Source of the DNA: Armadillidium nasatum
Lineage: Eukaryota; Arthropoda; Malacostraca; Isopoda; Armadillidiidae
Length of the DNA stretch: 25,000 bases
Reading direction: 5' to 3'
Assembly (NCBI GenBank): GCA_009176605.1
Contig: SEYY01018601.1
Location: 17,501 to 42,500 of the forward strand
Shown here piece by piece: positions 1-11,185 of this stretch. A model generated the notes under the pieces. That model did not search any database. It was not told the origin of the DNA and saw nothing but the letters and a program-made list of their open reading frames with translations. The position numbers and the translations under genes are program-made. Every line of letters begins with the position of its first letter. The stretch's first letter is position 1.

Positions 1-528
<528 letters not shown>

Positions 529-607
529 GGGAACCTGAGGTTAGTTAGAAGCAGTTAAAGCACTTTTTGATTTTTATAGGAAAACTTTTTGTTTGGTATT
601 AATTCTT

Positions 608-1094
<487 letters not shown>

Positions 1095-1097
1095 CTT

Positions 1098-1623
1098 ATA
1101 TCAACATTAATACTCCTGTGACACGTCTCGTGAATCTAGAATCTCCTAATTTCGATGTTTTATGGCTTAAAATCTGTCTTCCTACTACTACAATTATCTT
1201 GTGTTTCTGCTACTGCTCCCCTAATGGAACAGATTTTCCAGTTTTTTTCAATGTCTTACTACTTCTCATCCAAATGCTGAAGTCTTCTATTTTGGGGATT
1301 TCAACGTACATCACACTGAATGGTTGGGCTCCTCTCATACTGATACAGGTGGGAGGGAGGCCAAATCATTCAGCATTCTTAACGATCTGGAGCAGTTGAT
1401 TAGGGAACCCATACACATTCCAGATCGTCCTAACCAATTCTTGAATACACTTGATTTATGCTTCACCTCTAATCCTTCTATTTATAAATATACCATTTTC
1501 CCTCCTATTGGTAACTCTGACCATAATCTTATAGCTCTTAGTTATAATACTTTCTCTCCAACATCTCCACCATGCCCTAAACGTACTCTCTGGCACATTA
1601 ATAGGGCTAATTGGGGGCAATGA
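1098..1623 (+). pseudogene. LINE endonuclease domain, broken
   Basis: This part encodes the C-terminal two thirds of an exonuclease-endonuclease-phosphatase (APE-type) domain, which nicks target DNA to prime LINE integration. It starts in frame 2 with residues resembling the family's LCFCYCSPN segment (about 1197-1222). A shift near 1236-1242 then moves it to frame 1. There the hallmark FGDFN (1291-1305) and the late SDH motif (GNSDHNLIAL, about 1510-1539) are clear; these residues contribute to metal binding and catalysis in APE enzymes. The N-terminal catalytic segment is absent. The frame ends at TGA 1621-1623, just past a G-run shift near 1611 that leads into the reverse transcriptase frame. 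It cannot make an active enzyme. Confidence 0.88.
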
Positions 1624-3695
1624 GTCGCTTCTTTGCTAACTATCATTGGAGTGAATCTTGCTTTGTCTCAGGGGACGCTTCTGTCTCTGCTGTAAAGGTA
1701 GGGGCTGTGATCCTTGATGGGATGAGGAGATTCATTCCATCTTCAACTAAATCTTTTTCTCCTCAAAATCCTTGGTTCGATGGCAACTGCTCTCTTGCCC
1801 TTCGGGTGAGAGACAATGCTTATCGTGAATGGAAAAACTCTCCTTCTCCTATTACTCTTGCTAATTTTCATTCAGCTCGGAATCGTTGCAGGGATGTTCT
1901 TCGACGGACTAAGCGTACTTTCATAAAAAGGATGTGCGCTGACCTCCATTGCTCTCCTACTGATAAAAATTTCTGGCCTCTTGTCAAAAATATCTCTAAT
2001 AACTTCTGTAAATCTACCTTTCCTCCTCTTATTCACTCTGATGGTTCTGTAGCTAATTCTCCTACTGAAAAGGCTAATCTCTTCGGCCTCCTTTTCTCAT
2101 CTAATTGCACCCTGCTCGATTCTGGCATTCCTCCTCCTACTCCTTCTCCTCTCAGGTATCCCATGTCTCTACCTGTAATTACTAATGATCGGGTGCATGG
2201 GATCCTGAAATCTATCAACATCAGGAAGGCTAGTGGCCCGGATGGCGTCCCTCCTCGTGTTCTGAGGGAGTGTGCTTCCGAGTTAACACCTGTCCTCGTT
2301 TAGCTCTACTCTCTATGCCTTAATACTAATACATTTCCTCAATGCCTGAAGCGTGGATTTGTTCAACCAATCCCGAAAAAAGGTAGCCGCTCTGACCCTC
2401 CTAACTATCGACCTATAGCTCTTACCTGTGTTCTATCTAAAATTTTTGAAACTCTCCTCAACTTTCATTTCCTGGATCATTTAGAGTCTCATTCTCTTCT
2501 CTCAGATCACCAGTATGGCTTTCGACGTTCGAGGTCAACTGGTGACATACTCTCCTATCTTATTGATCTATGGTCTTCTGCCCTTTGGGATTTCGGGAAG
2601 TCTTGTGTGGTGGCGCTTGACATATCCAAGGCTTTTGACCGTGTACGGAATGCGTCGCTGCTCACCAAGCTTCCTTCCTTTGGGTTTCCTCCTTCTCTTT
2701 GCTTACTCTTGTCTAGTTTTCTCTCAGATCGTTCCATCTCGGCAATTGTAGATGGAGCGACCTCTTCCTCTTTTTCTGTCAACTGTGGTGTTCCTCAGGG
2801 TTCTGTTTTATCTCCAACTTTATTCTTACTTTTCATTAACGATCTTCTCAACTGCACTTCCAACTTTGTTCACTCTTATGCTGACGACTCAACTCTACAT
2901 TCTTCTACTCATTTCAAATCTGCTTCCTCTTTTGCTTCTATAGTTGCTTCTCTTCTTCAACTTTCCGATTCTATTCTTGCCGATCTGGATGGGATTTCCC
3001 GGTGGGGTCATAGCAACTTTGTGAAGCTCAACTCTTTAAAAACTCAACTTCTTCACATCTCCCTCTCAAAAACACCTCCCAACTTTCCTATCCTCTTCGA
3101 CGGCTCTCCCGTCTCACCTGTAAACAATAAACTGTCTTTTAAACCTCATATCACAATGGTTGCTAAAGCGGCCTCTAAGAAGCTGGGAGTTCTGTTCAGG
3201 TTGCGAGAATTTTTTTCTTCTGAGCAGTTACTCCAAATATATAAGGGTCTTATCCGCCCTTGTATGGAGTACTGTTCTCACATTTGGGGGGCTCCGGCTC
3301 CTCCTCTCTTCTGGATAGGGTTGAGTCTAAAGCTAAAAGATTAATAAACTGTCCCATACTTTCAAACTCTCTTGACCCCCTATCTCTGAGACGTGACGTT
3401 GGCGCACTATCTCTTTTTCTATAGGCACTACAATGGCAGGTGCTCGAGGGAATTGACCTCTCGCATTCCTCCACCGTTGCGTCGGCCTCGTTGCACAAGA
3501 GGTGCCCTGCTTTCGCACCAATTTTGTGTGGAAGTGGGAAACCCCAGACTAGCTCGTTGTGGTATCTCCTTCTTTCCAGCCACCTCTGTTCTGTGGAACT
3601 CTTTGCCATCGTCTATTTTTCCTCCTGCATTTAATCTTCCACTCTTCAAGGCTTCCGTCTGTGCCCACCTGAGGGATATGCGTTTGGTGTGTTAG
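1611..3695 (+). pseudogene. LINE reverse transcriptase and C-terminal domain, broken
   Basis: This part encodes the reverse transcriptase that copies the LINE RNA at the nicked target. Frame 3 is continuous from 1611 to 3344 except for TAG at 2301-2303. Recognisable blocks run in order: KASGPDGVPPRVL (2225-2263), PIPKKG and NYRPIALT (about 2369-2428), YGFRRSRSTGD, VALDISKAFDRV (2608-2643), GVPQGSVLSP (2788-2817) and the catalytic YADDSTLH box (2878-2901). The two aspartates of YADD are intact. After the IWG motif (about 3282-3290) a shift in a G run moves to frame 2, then a shift in a T run near 3413-3420 returns to frame 3 until the TAG ending at 3695. The C-terminal region (PPPLRRPRCTRG, WNSLPSSIFPP) is family-typical. 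A linking zinc knuckle is not seen. Confidence 0.93.
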
Positions 3696-3722
3696 AGTGA
3701 GTTTTTTTTCCTCTTCGTGTGC

Positions 3723-3752
3723 CCCCTCCATGAATAGGGCTCTGCCCGTGAG
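3723..3752 (+). other. LINE 3' UTR tail with short hairpin
   Basis: The segment holds the stem GGGC (3737-3740), a three-base loop TCT and GCCC (3744-3747), flanked by GAATA and GTGAG. Almost the same block occurs at 6161-6189 in a tRNA-derived SINE. LINE reverse transcriptases of several clades recognise their own RNA through a 3' structure, so this is a candidate recognition hairpin. Its role is inferred. Confidence 0.65.
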
Positions 3753-3785
3753 CGGTGGCGTTTCTGTAAAAAAAAAAAAAAAAAG

Positions 3786-4269
3786 AAAATAGTAAAATAA
3801 AATGAATCTTAATATTTTATTGATTTTTGTAGAAAATCGTTGTTGTAAAACCTTCAAAATAGGTTTAATATTAGAGGTTAAGCAATAGGAAAATTTTTAA
3901 GAATTCACATCCCATTCAAACAGAAACTCTCGCTTCATTTCCAGCTTCATCTACGACTCCATCAAGATTTTAAAATTAAAATGTAGGCAATATTATAAAT
4001 AAATGAACCCCAAACATATGTTGGGAATTTGTCTAACTTTCTAACATAAAAATAAAATTAGACAAACCAGTTTGTTTTCGTCACAAATTTTTTATTATAA
4101 AAAAGTATTAATATTAGCATTAATATTCTGACATTAATGTCAGAAATATTTCGCCGAAACTGTTGGTCTTACAACATGTGTAGGAATTGAAGTGATACCC
4201 TACAATAGGATGCTGTGATGAGCAGAGGAGAAAATAGTGTAACAATCAATATACTGACAAGAATTGGAA

Positions 4270-4271
<2 letters not shown>
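3786..4271. other. AT-rich spacer without recognised feature
   Basis: Unique-looking AT-rich DNA between the LINE tail and the SINE cluster. A short imperfect inverted repeat around 'ctgacattaatgtcag' (4127-4142) forms a 16-base palindrome. No coding potential is visible. Confidence 0.5.
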
Positions 4272-4364
<93 letters not shown>

Positions 4365-4365
4365 A
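4272..4365. repeat. (TA)n microsatellite
   Basis: About 94 bp of TA repeats with one interruption near 4353. It abuts the outer end of the minus-strand SINE unit and mirrors the (TA)n array at 4931-5041 on the other side of the SINE cluster. Confidence 0.95.
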
Positions 4366-4535
4366 CAGAAAATTAATGTCCGCTATTGGACTCGAACCAG
4401 CGACCTTTAAGATGGTAGTCTCAAGCGTTATCCATTAGGCCACGGCGATACAAAAGGAAATCGCTTCGGAACTTGCTCACAACATTCAATTGCAACGTCA
4501 AGTCCCAAAGAATCTCCCCGATCGCAACTCGGGCC
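4363..4535 (-). repeat. tRNA-Arg-like SINE unit, inverted copy
   Basis: Read on the minus strand, this unit has an 84-base leader followed by a tRNA-like head. The head contains a pol III A box TGGCCTAATGG and a B box GGTTCGAGTCC, then the tail ATTAATTTTCTGTAT. The A-box region resembles tRNA-Arg genes from memory. Acceptor-stem pairing is poor, so this is a SINE head and not a functional tRNA. It is a reverse complement of 4719-4891 with no gaps and one difference in 173 positions by eye, so it arose recently or has been homogenised. Confidence 0.85.
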
Positions 4536-4675
4536 GTGTATCGCCGTGGTCTAATGGATAACGCTTGAGACTACCATCTTAAAGGTCGCTGGTTCGAGTC
4601 CAATAGCGGACATTAATTTTCTGTATGGAAATAGTCTGTGAGAGATTTAAGCAGACTGAAAACTCTATTATATAA
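4536..4675 (+). repeat. tRNA-Arg-like SINE unit, direct copy 1
   Basis: This unit has the A box TGGTCTAATGG (about 4546-4556), the B box GGTTCGAGTCC (4590-4601) and a tail that runs past CTGTAT into AGTCTGTGAGAGATT...AAAACTCTATTATATAA. It joins the inverted unit directly at 4535/4536 and lacks the 84-base leader. It differs from copy 2 in the A box (T for C) and by one extra A in the tail. The 4676-4718 sequence after it is a short unassigned spacer. Confidence 0.8.
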
Positions 4676-4718
4676 TTGTCCGCGAATAATGGATTCAACC
4701 TTTGACCTCGTTACCCTT

Positions 4719-5045
<327 letters not shown>

Positions 5046-5342
5046 CCAGGCACGTACCAACCTTTATTTGGCATTCAAGGACTAGTGCCAGGGCCCAACT
5101 TATGCTCTTTTCTGAGTGCAATATCTAGTTTTTTCTAGCATTTTCTAACTTTTTCTAGTACTATCTAGCAATCTCTAGCACGAGGCATCTATTCTAGGAG
5201 ACTCCCCCTTATCAATGAGGGGAATGATAGTGTCAGTGACAGCTGACACTGAGGGTTGAGGGGAGTGCCAGTATCAACAAAGCTGACACTGAGAGGTAAG
5301 GCAATATCCGGCTACTTCCAGCAACATCCGATGACTCATTGG

Positions 5343-5478
5343 CTCCATCCGGATACATACGTAGGCCAATTAGGATGCAGGCACTCTCGGTGATGACATC
5401 TCCTGCGCATGCGCAAACACACACACACACCTTGCCCTGTGACTTCATGACACGTACTATCATAAGACTATGACGTCA
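5343..5478 (+). promoter_or_regulatory. Promoter-like motif module, copy 1
   Basis: The module contains a CCAAT motif (5366-5370), the palindrome TGCGCATGCGCA (5404-5415), which matches the animal NRF-1 consensus, and a cAMP-response-element palindrome TGACGTCA (5471-5478). An inverted CCAAT (ATTGG) lies just before, at 5338-5342. The copy's first CRE position is decayed to TGACATCT. No adjacent gene is visible, so any promoter function is inference. Confidence 0.5.
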
Positions 5479-5504
5479 TCCGATCGTTATTTTTTTCTTG
5501 ATCC

Positions 5505-6025
5505 CTTGTTTTTATTTCCGTAGATTTTCTTTAACCACGTGGTTTCCACCTTCTTGGATTTATGTCTTCCATTTTATAATGAGGAGAGAATCAGTGTCAG
5601 CGACAGCAGACACTGAGGGTTGAGGGGAGTGTCAGTATCAGCGAAGCTGGCACTGAGGGTAAGACAACACCCGATGCCTTATTGGCTACATCCGTGGACC
5701 AATCAGGATGCAGGCACTCTCGGTGATGACGTCACCTGCGCATGCGCAAATACACACACCATACCCTGTGACGTCATGATAAGGGTAATCAGGAGACTAT
5801 GACGTCCTCCTCCCGCTTTTTTTTCAATCACGTGGTTTTTATTTCCGTAGATTTTCTATTAACCACTTGATTTCTGTCCTCCATTTTGACCACATGGTTT
5901 CTGATATTTTGGATTTATGTTATCCATTTTGAATTTTCCGAAACGTGGTATTCATTTCCTTAAATTTTCATCAGTCATTTTGAATTTACTTTGTCCACCA
6001 TCTTTTCCTTGACCACGTGGTTTCC
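5505..6025 (+). repeat. Short E-box-containing subrepeats in left arm
   Basis: Segments of about 30 bp built on ACCACGTGGTTT followed by ATTTCCGTAGATTTTCT or TCCATTTTGA recur here. The perfect ten-base palindrome ACCACGTGGT lies at 5534-5543 and 6012-6021. Weaker copies occur near 5827, 5861 and 5890. The right arm keeps it at 10806-10815, and related copies lie at 9511-9556 and 24201-24210. CACGTG is the canonical E-box bound by bHLH proteins in animals; function here is unknown. Confidence 0.65.
5677..5776 (+). promoter_or_regulatory. Promoter-like motif module, copy 2
   Basis: This is the best-preserved copy. It has ATTGG (5679-5683), CCAAT (5699-5703), TGACGTCA (5727-5734), TGCGCATGCGCA (5737-5748) and a second TGACGTCA (5769-5776) within 100 bp. 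The GC-rich palindromes stand out against the AT-rich background. Clusters of this kind are typical of animal core promoters, but no downstream reading frame is present. Confidence 0.55.
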
Positions 6026-6057
6026 ATATGGGGGACATGCGTATACATGCATACATG

Positions 6058-6224
6058 CCGTTTACCGTGGCTCAAACGGTAAAGTGATTGACTCACGTGC
6101 TTGAGGGCGCCGGTTCGATCCCACTTCGGGATCCTAGGTATATACTACCTAGAAAAGTTCCTCTCCTCGAATAGGGCAATGCCCGTGAGATGTGAACTTT
6201 TTATATATATAAAAAAAAAAAAAA
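6058..6224 (+). repeat. tRNA-derived SINE inserted in left arm
   Basis: The head has a perfect pol III A box TGGCTCAAACGG (6068-6079) and B box GGTTCGATCCC (6112-6122). The body includes the small palindrome CTAGGTATATACTACCTAG near 6134-6152. The 3' part has GGGC (6174-6177), AAT, GCCC (6181-6184) enclosed by AAAAGTTC and GAACTTTT, then TATATAT and a poly(A) tail to 6224. The GAATAGGGC..TGCCCGTGAG block matches the 3' tail of the LINE at 3731-3752. The right arm lacks this segment between its equivalents of 'catgcgtatac' and 'ctcatgacgtcgtcaa', so it serves as an empty site. No clear target-site duplication is visible. Confidence 0.88.
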
Positions 6225-6379
6225 TATGTTTTTTCTCATGACGTCGTCAATATCACGTGAGACTTTTTTTAGAGAACTTATTTTTAGAAGAAATATTTAC
6301 CACTTTCAAATACGAATGTAATATATTTTGACGTTATGACCATAATCTTTTAAAGACTTGATACTTTTTATTTAACTTA

Positions 6380-6800
6380 AGCAATCATCTCTGTATTTTT
6401 TTCTTTTTTTTTTAATTTTTCTTTTTTTCTTTTTTCTTTTTTCTTTTCCTTTTTTCTTTTTATTTGTCTTATTTTTTTTTTAATTTTTATAATTTTTTAT
6501 TTATTTTTCTTTTTTCTGTTTATTTTTTAAATTATTATTTTTTATTTTCATTTTTTATTTTTTATTTTATATTTTAGTTTTTTTTCTTCTTTTTTTAATT
6601 TTTTTTTTCTCATTTCTTTTATTTTTTCTAATTATTTTATTTTTTTATTTTTTTCATTTTTCTTTTATTTTTTTTTATTATTTTTAAACTTAATTTTTTT
6701 AGTTTTATTTTCATTTTTTTCATTTTTTCTAATTTTTTCCATAAAGTTTCTTTTTTTCTTTTTTTTTTCTTTTTTTTTTTAATTTTTATATTTTATATTT
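6380..6800 (+). repeat. T-rich polypyrimidine-like tract
   Basis: About 420 bp dominated by T with scattered C and A. It is the left-arm partner of the A-rich tract at 10120-10570. It could also partly derive from expanded T runs. No coding content. Confidence 0.85.
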
Positions 6801-7055
6801 ACTATTATTTTTAAAATTAATATGAAAATTTTATACCCTGTTGCTATAAAGCACTTAAACATGCATGAGGACTGGTTTAAACACATACGCGCACACGCAC
6901 ACACACACATATCCATACCCTCATATACATTCAAATACCCATGTACCACGTAGATAAAACATGAAACATTAAGAATTCATAAACCGAAGTAAACATATTT
7001 TCATTCAATACATATTCACTAAAAACAAAATCATACAGAAATAAATTTTTAATAT

Positions 7056-7460
7056 AAAGCTTGCTTAAATCGGTGTGAGTGTATGAATTTATTAAATGGT
7101 TAATTCATTTAGAGTTATCAAAGTAAACTCTTGTTTTATGTATTAGTTCAGCAAAATATGATTTCATCTATGCATTTCTATATTTAAATATATGTTCTTT
7201 GCTTATGCTACTGCGTAAAACAGGTATCTGAAGAAATATAATTATCAAATTATGAAAAGTATTGTAAGAAGATTTGTAATTACGATAATTTATTTTAAAT
7301 AAATAATCTCCTTACATCTCCTTAATCTCTGTGAGCAAAATAACAACCTTCTCTATTAAAAATCACTCTAAACATCAGAGTATTATGTATGAAAGTTAGA
7401 ATATGCATGAATAATAAAAATATGGACATGTAAATTAAATTTCAGATAGAAAAATTAACT
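7056..7460. other. Loop of fold-back element, unassigned part
   Basis: AT-rich sequence between the inner end of the left arm and the tandem array. I see no gene, RNA or clear repeat. The word 'ttagttcagc' and nearby pieces may be decayed array units, but the match is too weak to call. Confidence 0.45.
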
Positions 7461-9180
7461 TATTAATCGTGCTAGGGTTATGAATGATAAAAGAAAAAAC
7501 AGAATATACCTTAAGGATAACTTCAATGCTCAGTGCTAATGATAAGTTATGTATAAGCAGTTAGTTCCTTATAAAATGTGTTAGAGAAATTAGAATTTGA
7601 ATTTGTTCATACGCAAAAAGTTAGACAATGTAAGATGCATTAAGGTATGTTTCGAAGATCATTTGATATAAATTTATAGAAAGTTATTCAAAATATGTGT
7701 TATAAGGATAACGGCGTGGGTTTTCTCATATTAAAGAGTTAAAGTTAGAGGACGTGAGGAGGAATAAGGAACATGTTGAAGAACGTGAGAACAAAATATA
7801 AGTAGAAGTTCTGAAAATTATATGGTGAAGATATTTCGGTCATGCTTAAATGTTAGATTTAGAATAAACATATAGATAAATGTTATACTAATAAGAGTTA
7901 GGGGTAAGAAATGTATAAGTTAGAGATATGTATGTTTGTCTTTGATCATGTCTTAGTGATAAAGTTAGGTTAAATACAGAGATTTAAATTATATATTGAT
8001 GAGGCATAGGGTGTGAAATATATATAAAGGCTCAATAAATGATGCGTTAGATGGAAATAAGAATGTGTTTAATGGTGTCTTAATGATAAAAAAAAGTTTA
8101 GTGAGCTATGGTGAAATAAGATATATGTTGAAAGATTTAGATTAGAAATGTATGTAAAGCTCTATAAGTTGCATGTTAGGGAGATGATGAAATGTGTTTG
8201 ATCAAGTCAAAGTGTTAAAATATATGGAGATTAAGGTATGTGTTGGGAGGATTATGGTATGAAATGTATATATTATAGCTTGAAAGAAAAATAGAAAATA
8301 ATGATGTAAAATAATTTTTAAATAAGTTACAGCTTGAAGAAATGTATGCAAGGTCTAAAAATTGAATGTTAGAGAGATGATGACTTGTGTTCGATCATAT
8401 TGAAGTGATAAAAGTCAGTTAGTATATGGAGATTAAGATATATGTTGGATGGATTAGGGTATGAATTGTAGGTCAAGTTCTATAAATTGTGTGTTAGAGA
8501 GATATCAGTATATCTTTAATTATATCTTTGAAGTTTAATTTAAGTTGAATAAGGAGAATTAAGTTAAATATCTACGAGTTTATGTTTAATATTAATGTAA
8601 AGTTTGTAATTTGTATGCTGGATAGAAGATAGCTTGACTTTGTTCATGCCTTAGTAATAAAGTTAGGTTAATCGTGGAGAATCAAAATTAATGTTTAATA
8701 GTTTTTAGGTGAATAATGAGTGAAAAGTTCTATAACTTTCGTACCAGATAGATACAAACATGACTTTGTTCATGCATTAAATACAAAAGTTAGGTTAAAT
8801 ACAGAGATTTAAATTATATATTAATGAGGCAAGGGTGTGAAATGCATAAATGCATGTAATATGTAATATGTTTATGTAATAAATAATGTGTTATAGGGAA
8901 ATAGGTATGTCTTTGATTATGTCCTAATGATAAAATGTTTAATGAGCTATGGTGAATCAAGATATAAGTTGAAAGATTTAGATAAAAATACATGTAATGT
9001 CCTATCAAATGTATGTTAGAGAGAGGATGTCATGTATTTGGTTATGTCGAAGTGCTAAAAGTAAGGTTGGATATGGAGATTAATGTAGGTTGAAGGGAAA
9101 AGGGAATGAAATGTATGTTAGGATGTCGGCATGTCTTTGATGATGCTTAAGTGTTAAAAGGTAGATTGTATATTGACTTT
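7460..9180. repeat. Degenerate tandem array, unit about 120 bp
   Basis: A core resembling GATAAAGTTAGGTTAAATA-GGAGATTAAG-TATATGTTGAAGGATTAGGGTATGAAATGTATG recurs near 7614, 7731, 7846, 7971, 8087, 8210, 8403, 8530, 8653, 8778, 8926, 9048 and 9152. Most intervals are 115-127 bp, with longer ones at 8210-8403 and 8778-8926. Between cores lie variants of GTTAGAGAGATGATGACTTTG followed by GATCATGTC. A higher-order copy is visible: about 7970-8230 resembles about 8797-9060, with the block ATACAGAGATTTAAATTATA shared at 7974 and 8800. No reading frame is conserved across units. Confidence 0.75.
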
Positions 9181-9289
9181 TAAAGTAAGTACCTAATATA
9201 AAATCATATAAAATCTTATTAAAGTAATGTTTATTATGTAATAAGAATTTTTATAAATAAATACGTAAAGTATTATTACAGAATGACGT

Positions 9290-9600
9290 TGTAGATAGGA
9301 AATGAATTAATACTGTAAATACGTGGTTACGTTTTAAGTCACCTGAGGTGAGTCATAAACATAAAATATCAGGTTTTGATGGAAAACGATAGAAATATCA
9401 GTCACGTGATAATGCTATAAACATAATGCCTCATTTGAGTGCAGTGAGTTAAAGTAAATAGTAGTATATAAATTTAGTGAGTCATAAACAGGAATTGGAA
9501 ATTGGTGTGAGGAAACCACGTGATCAAGAGAAAATCTACGGAGATGAAAACCACGTGGACAGAGATAGAAGATGGCGGAAATCATATGTTTCTATTGTAT
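9290..9600 (+). repeat. Dispersed repeat copy inside fold-back loop
   Basis: The block from TACTGTAAATACGTGGTTACG through GTATATAAATTTAGTGAGTC to CCACGTGATCAAGAGAAAATCTACGG closely resembles 23975-24240, and more weakly 14470-14620. It carries CACGTG at 9403-9408, 9517-9522 and 9549-9556. The same sentence-like order of words in three places shows a dispersed family related to the fold-back arms. Confidence 0.8.
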
Positions 9601-9880
9601 TAACTTTCATCAAAAAGCATGTTAAATATAGGAAAAATATTATCCCCAATGACGTTACTTAGTTTAGGGAGTAAATATTTCCACGAATTATGATTCATGT
9701 CAGGGCTTGAAGGCAAATCCTTCAAAGAAAAGTTAAGACTTCACTAGAATTTAAGGTCGTAACGTCATGACAAAAAATCATATGATTATAATAACTCGGA
9801 TACATAGTAATAAAGAAAATGCATAACGTCACTATACTTATATTAGGTATTTTTAATAAGATTATTAATATATTGAATTA
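9600..9880. other. Loop remnant before right arm
   Basis: AT-rich sequence with AATGACGTTACTT (9648-9660), AACGTCATGAC (9761-9771) and AACGTCAC (9824-9831), decayed relatives of the CRE-like palindromes. A weak relative of 9740-9800 lies near 15070-15125, which shares 'ataac....tgactcggata'. No gene seen. Confidence 0.45.
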
Positions 9881-10119
9881 ATATTAAAAATTTATTTCTG
9901 TATGATTTTGTTATTAGAGAATGAAAATGTGTTTACTTCGGTGTATGAATTCTTGATGTTTCATGTTTTATCTACGTGATAGATGGGTATCTGAATGTAT
10001 ATGGAGGAGGTGATATGTGCGTGTATGTGTGTGTGTGTGCATGTGTGGGTATGTGTGTAAACCAGTCCACGTGCATGTTTAAGTGATATAGAGGATCAGG
10101 GTATAAAATTTTAAAAATA

Positions 10120-10570
10120 ATAGTAAATATAAAATATAAAAAGAAAAAAGAAAAAGAAAAAAAAGAAAAACAAAAAATATACTTCAGGAAAAAAAATTAG
10201 AAAAAATAAAAAAAAAAACTGAAAAAAGAAAGTAATATAAAAAGTACAAGAAAAAAGAAAATATAATCTGAAAAAAAATAAAAAAATAAGAAAATAAATA
10301 AAAAATAAAATAAATAAAAAATAAAAAAATTAGGAAAAATATAAAAATATGAAAAAAATAAAAATAAAAAATAAATAAAAAAATAAATAAAAAAATAAAA
10401 ATAAAAAATAATTTAAAAATAAAAATAAAAAATAAATAAAAATATTGGAAAAAAAGGAAAAAAAAGAAAAAGAAGGAAAAAAAAAATAATTTTAAAAAAA
10501 TAAGGAAAATAAAAAAAATAAACAATGAAAATATAAAAAACTAAAAACTAAAAATGAAATAATAAAAGTA
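10120..10570 (-). repeat. A-rich polypurine-like tract
   Basis: About 450 bp of A with scattered G and T, the inverted partner of the T-rich tract at 6380-6800. The minus-strand Phe-rich frame through it is a composition artefact. Confidence 0.85.
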
Positions 10571-11061
10571 CAGAGATGATTGTTTAAGTTAAATAAAAAG
10601 TATCAAGTCTGGACTTGAAAGCTAATAAATAAAAAAAAGATATGACGTCACAAGAAATTATTGTCATAACGTTATAATATTTTTCATTCGTATTTGAAGT
10701 GGTATATATTTCCTCTAAAAATAAATTCTCTAAAAATAAAATCTTACTAGATTTTGACGACGTCATGAGTAAAAAAATATGTGTATACGCATGAGCTACA
10801 TGGAAACCACGTGGTAAAAAAAAAAAAAAAAAAAAACGGTGAACAAATCAAATTCAAAATGTCTTAAGAAAATCTGCGGAAATAAATACCACATTTCGGA
10901 AAATTCAAAATGGATGACTTAAATCCAAGATGTCTTGGATTAAGTTAAAATGGAAGACAGAAATCAAGTGGTTAAGAGAAAACCTACGGAAATAAAAACC
11001 ACGTGATCAAGGAAAAAATAGCAGTGGGAAGACGCCATAGTCTCGAGATAACCCGTGTCAT

Positions 11062-11185
11062 GAAGTCACAGGGTAAGGTGTGTGTGTATGTACTTGCGCA
11101 TGCGCAGATATCGTCATCACCGAGAGTGCCTGCATCCTGATTGGTCTACGGATGTATCCGGATGTAGCCAATGAGTTATCGGATG
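11062..11185 (-). promoter_or_regulatory. Promoter-like motif module, copy 3 (right arm)
   Basis: This is the inverted-arm counterpart. TGCGCATGCGCA is intact at 11095-11106 and CCAAT boxes appear as ATTGG (11140-11144) and GCCAAT (11177-11182). The CRE positions are decayed (TGAAGTCA at 11061-11068). The NRF-1-like palindrome is the only one of these motifs kept perfect in all three copies. Confidence 0.5.

Larger units (their letters stand above)
1095..3785 (+). mobile_element. 5'-truncated non-LTR retrotransposon (LINE), degenerate
   Basis: The element contains the 3' part of an apurinic-type endonuclease domain, a full reverse transcriptase domain, a C-terminal domain, a short 3' UTR with a hairpin at 3737-3747, and a poly(A) tail at about 3769-3785. 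This order is standard for LINEs of the Jockey/CR1/I-like assemblage; the exact clade is not decided here. The 5' UTR and the start of the endonuclease domain are missing, as expected from incomplete reverse transcription. Coding frames shift near 1240, 1611, 3285-3291 and 3413-3420, and TAG interrupts at 2301-2303. No target-site duplication is evident. A related but distinct copy lies at 15587-17075. Confidence 0.93.
5229..5776 (+). repeat. Tandem duplication inside left arm
   Basis: The block beginning AGTGTCAGTGACAGC at 5229 recurs at 5593, and AGGATGCAGGCACTCTCGG at 5372 recurs at 5705. The offset is 364 bp at the start and 333 bp later, so the second copy has lost about 30 bp. The right arm has a single copy. 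Duplication therefore followed arm formation or was lost on the right. Confidence 0.85.

Noticed and set aside
10184..10525. 113-codon minus-strand Phe-rich frame
   Set aside because: It is the complement of an A-rich tract with no stop codons by composition. No domain is recognisable.
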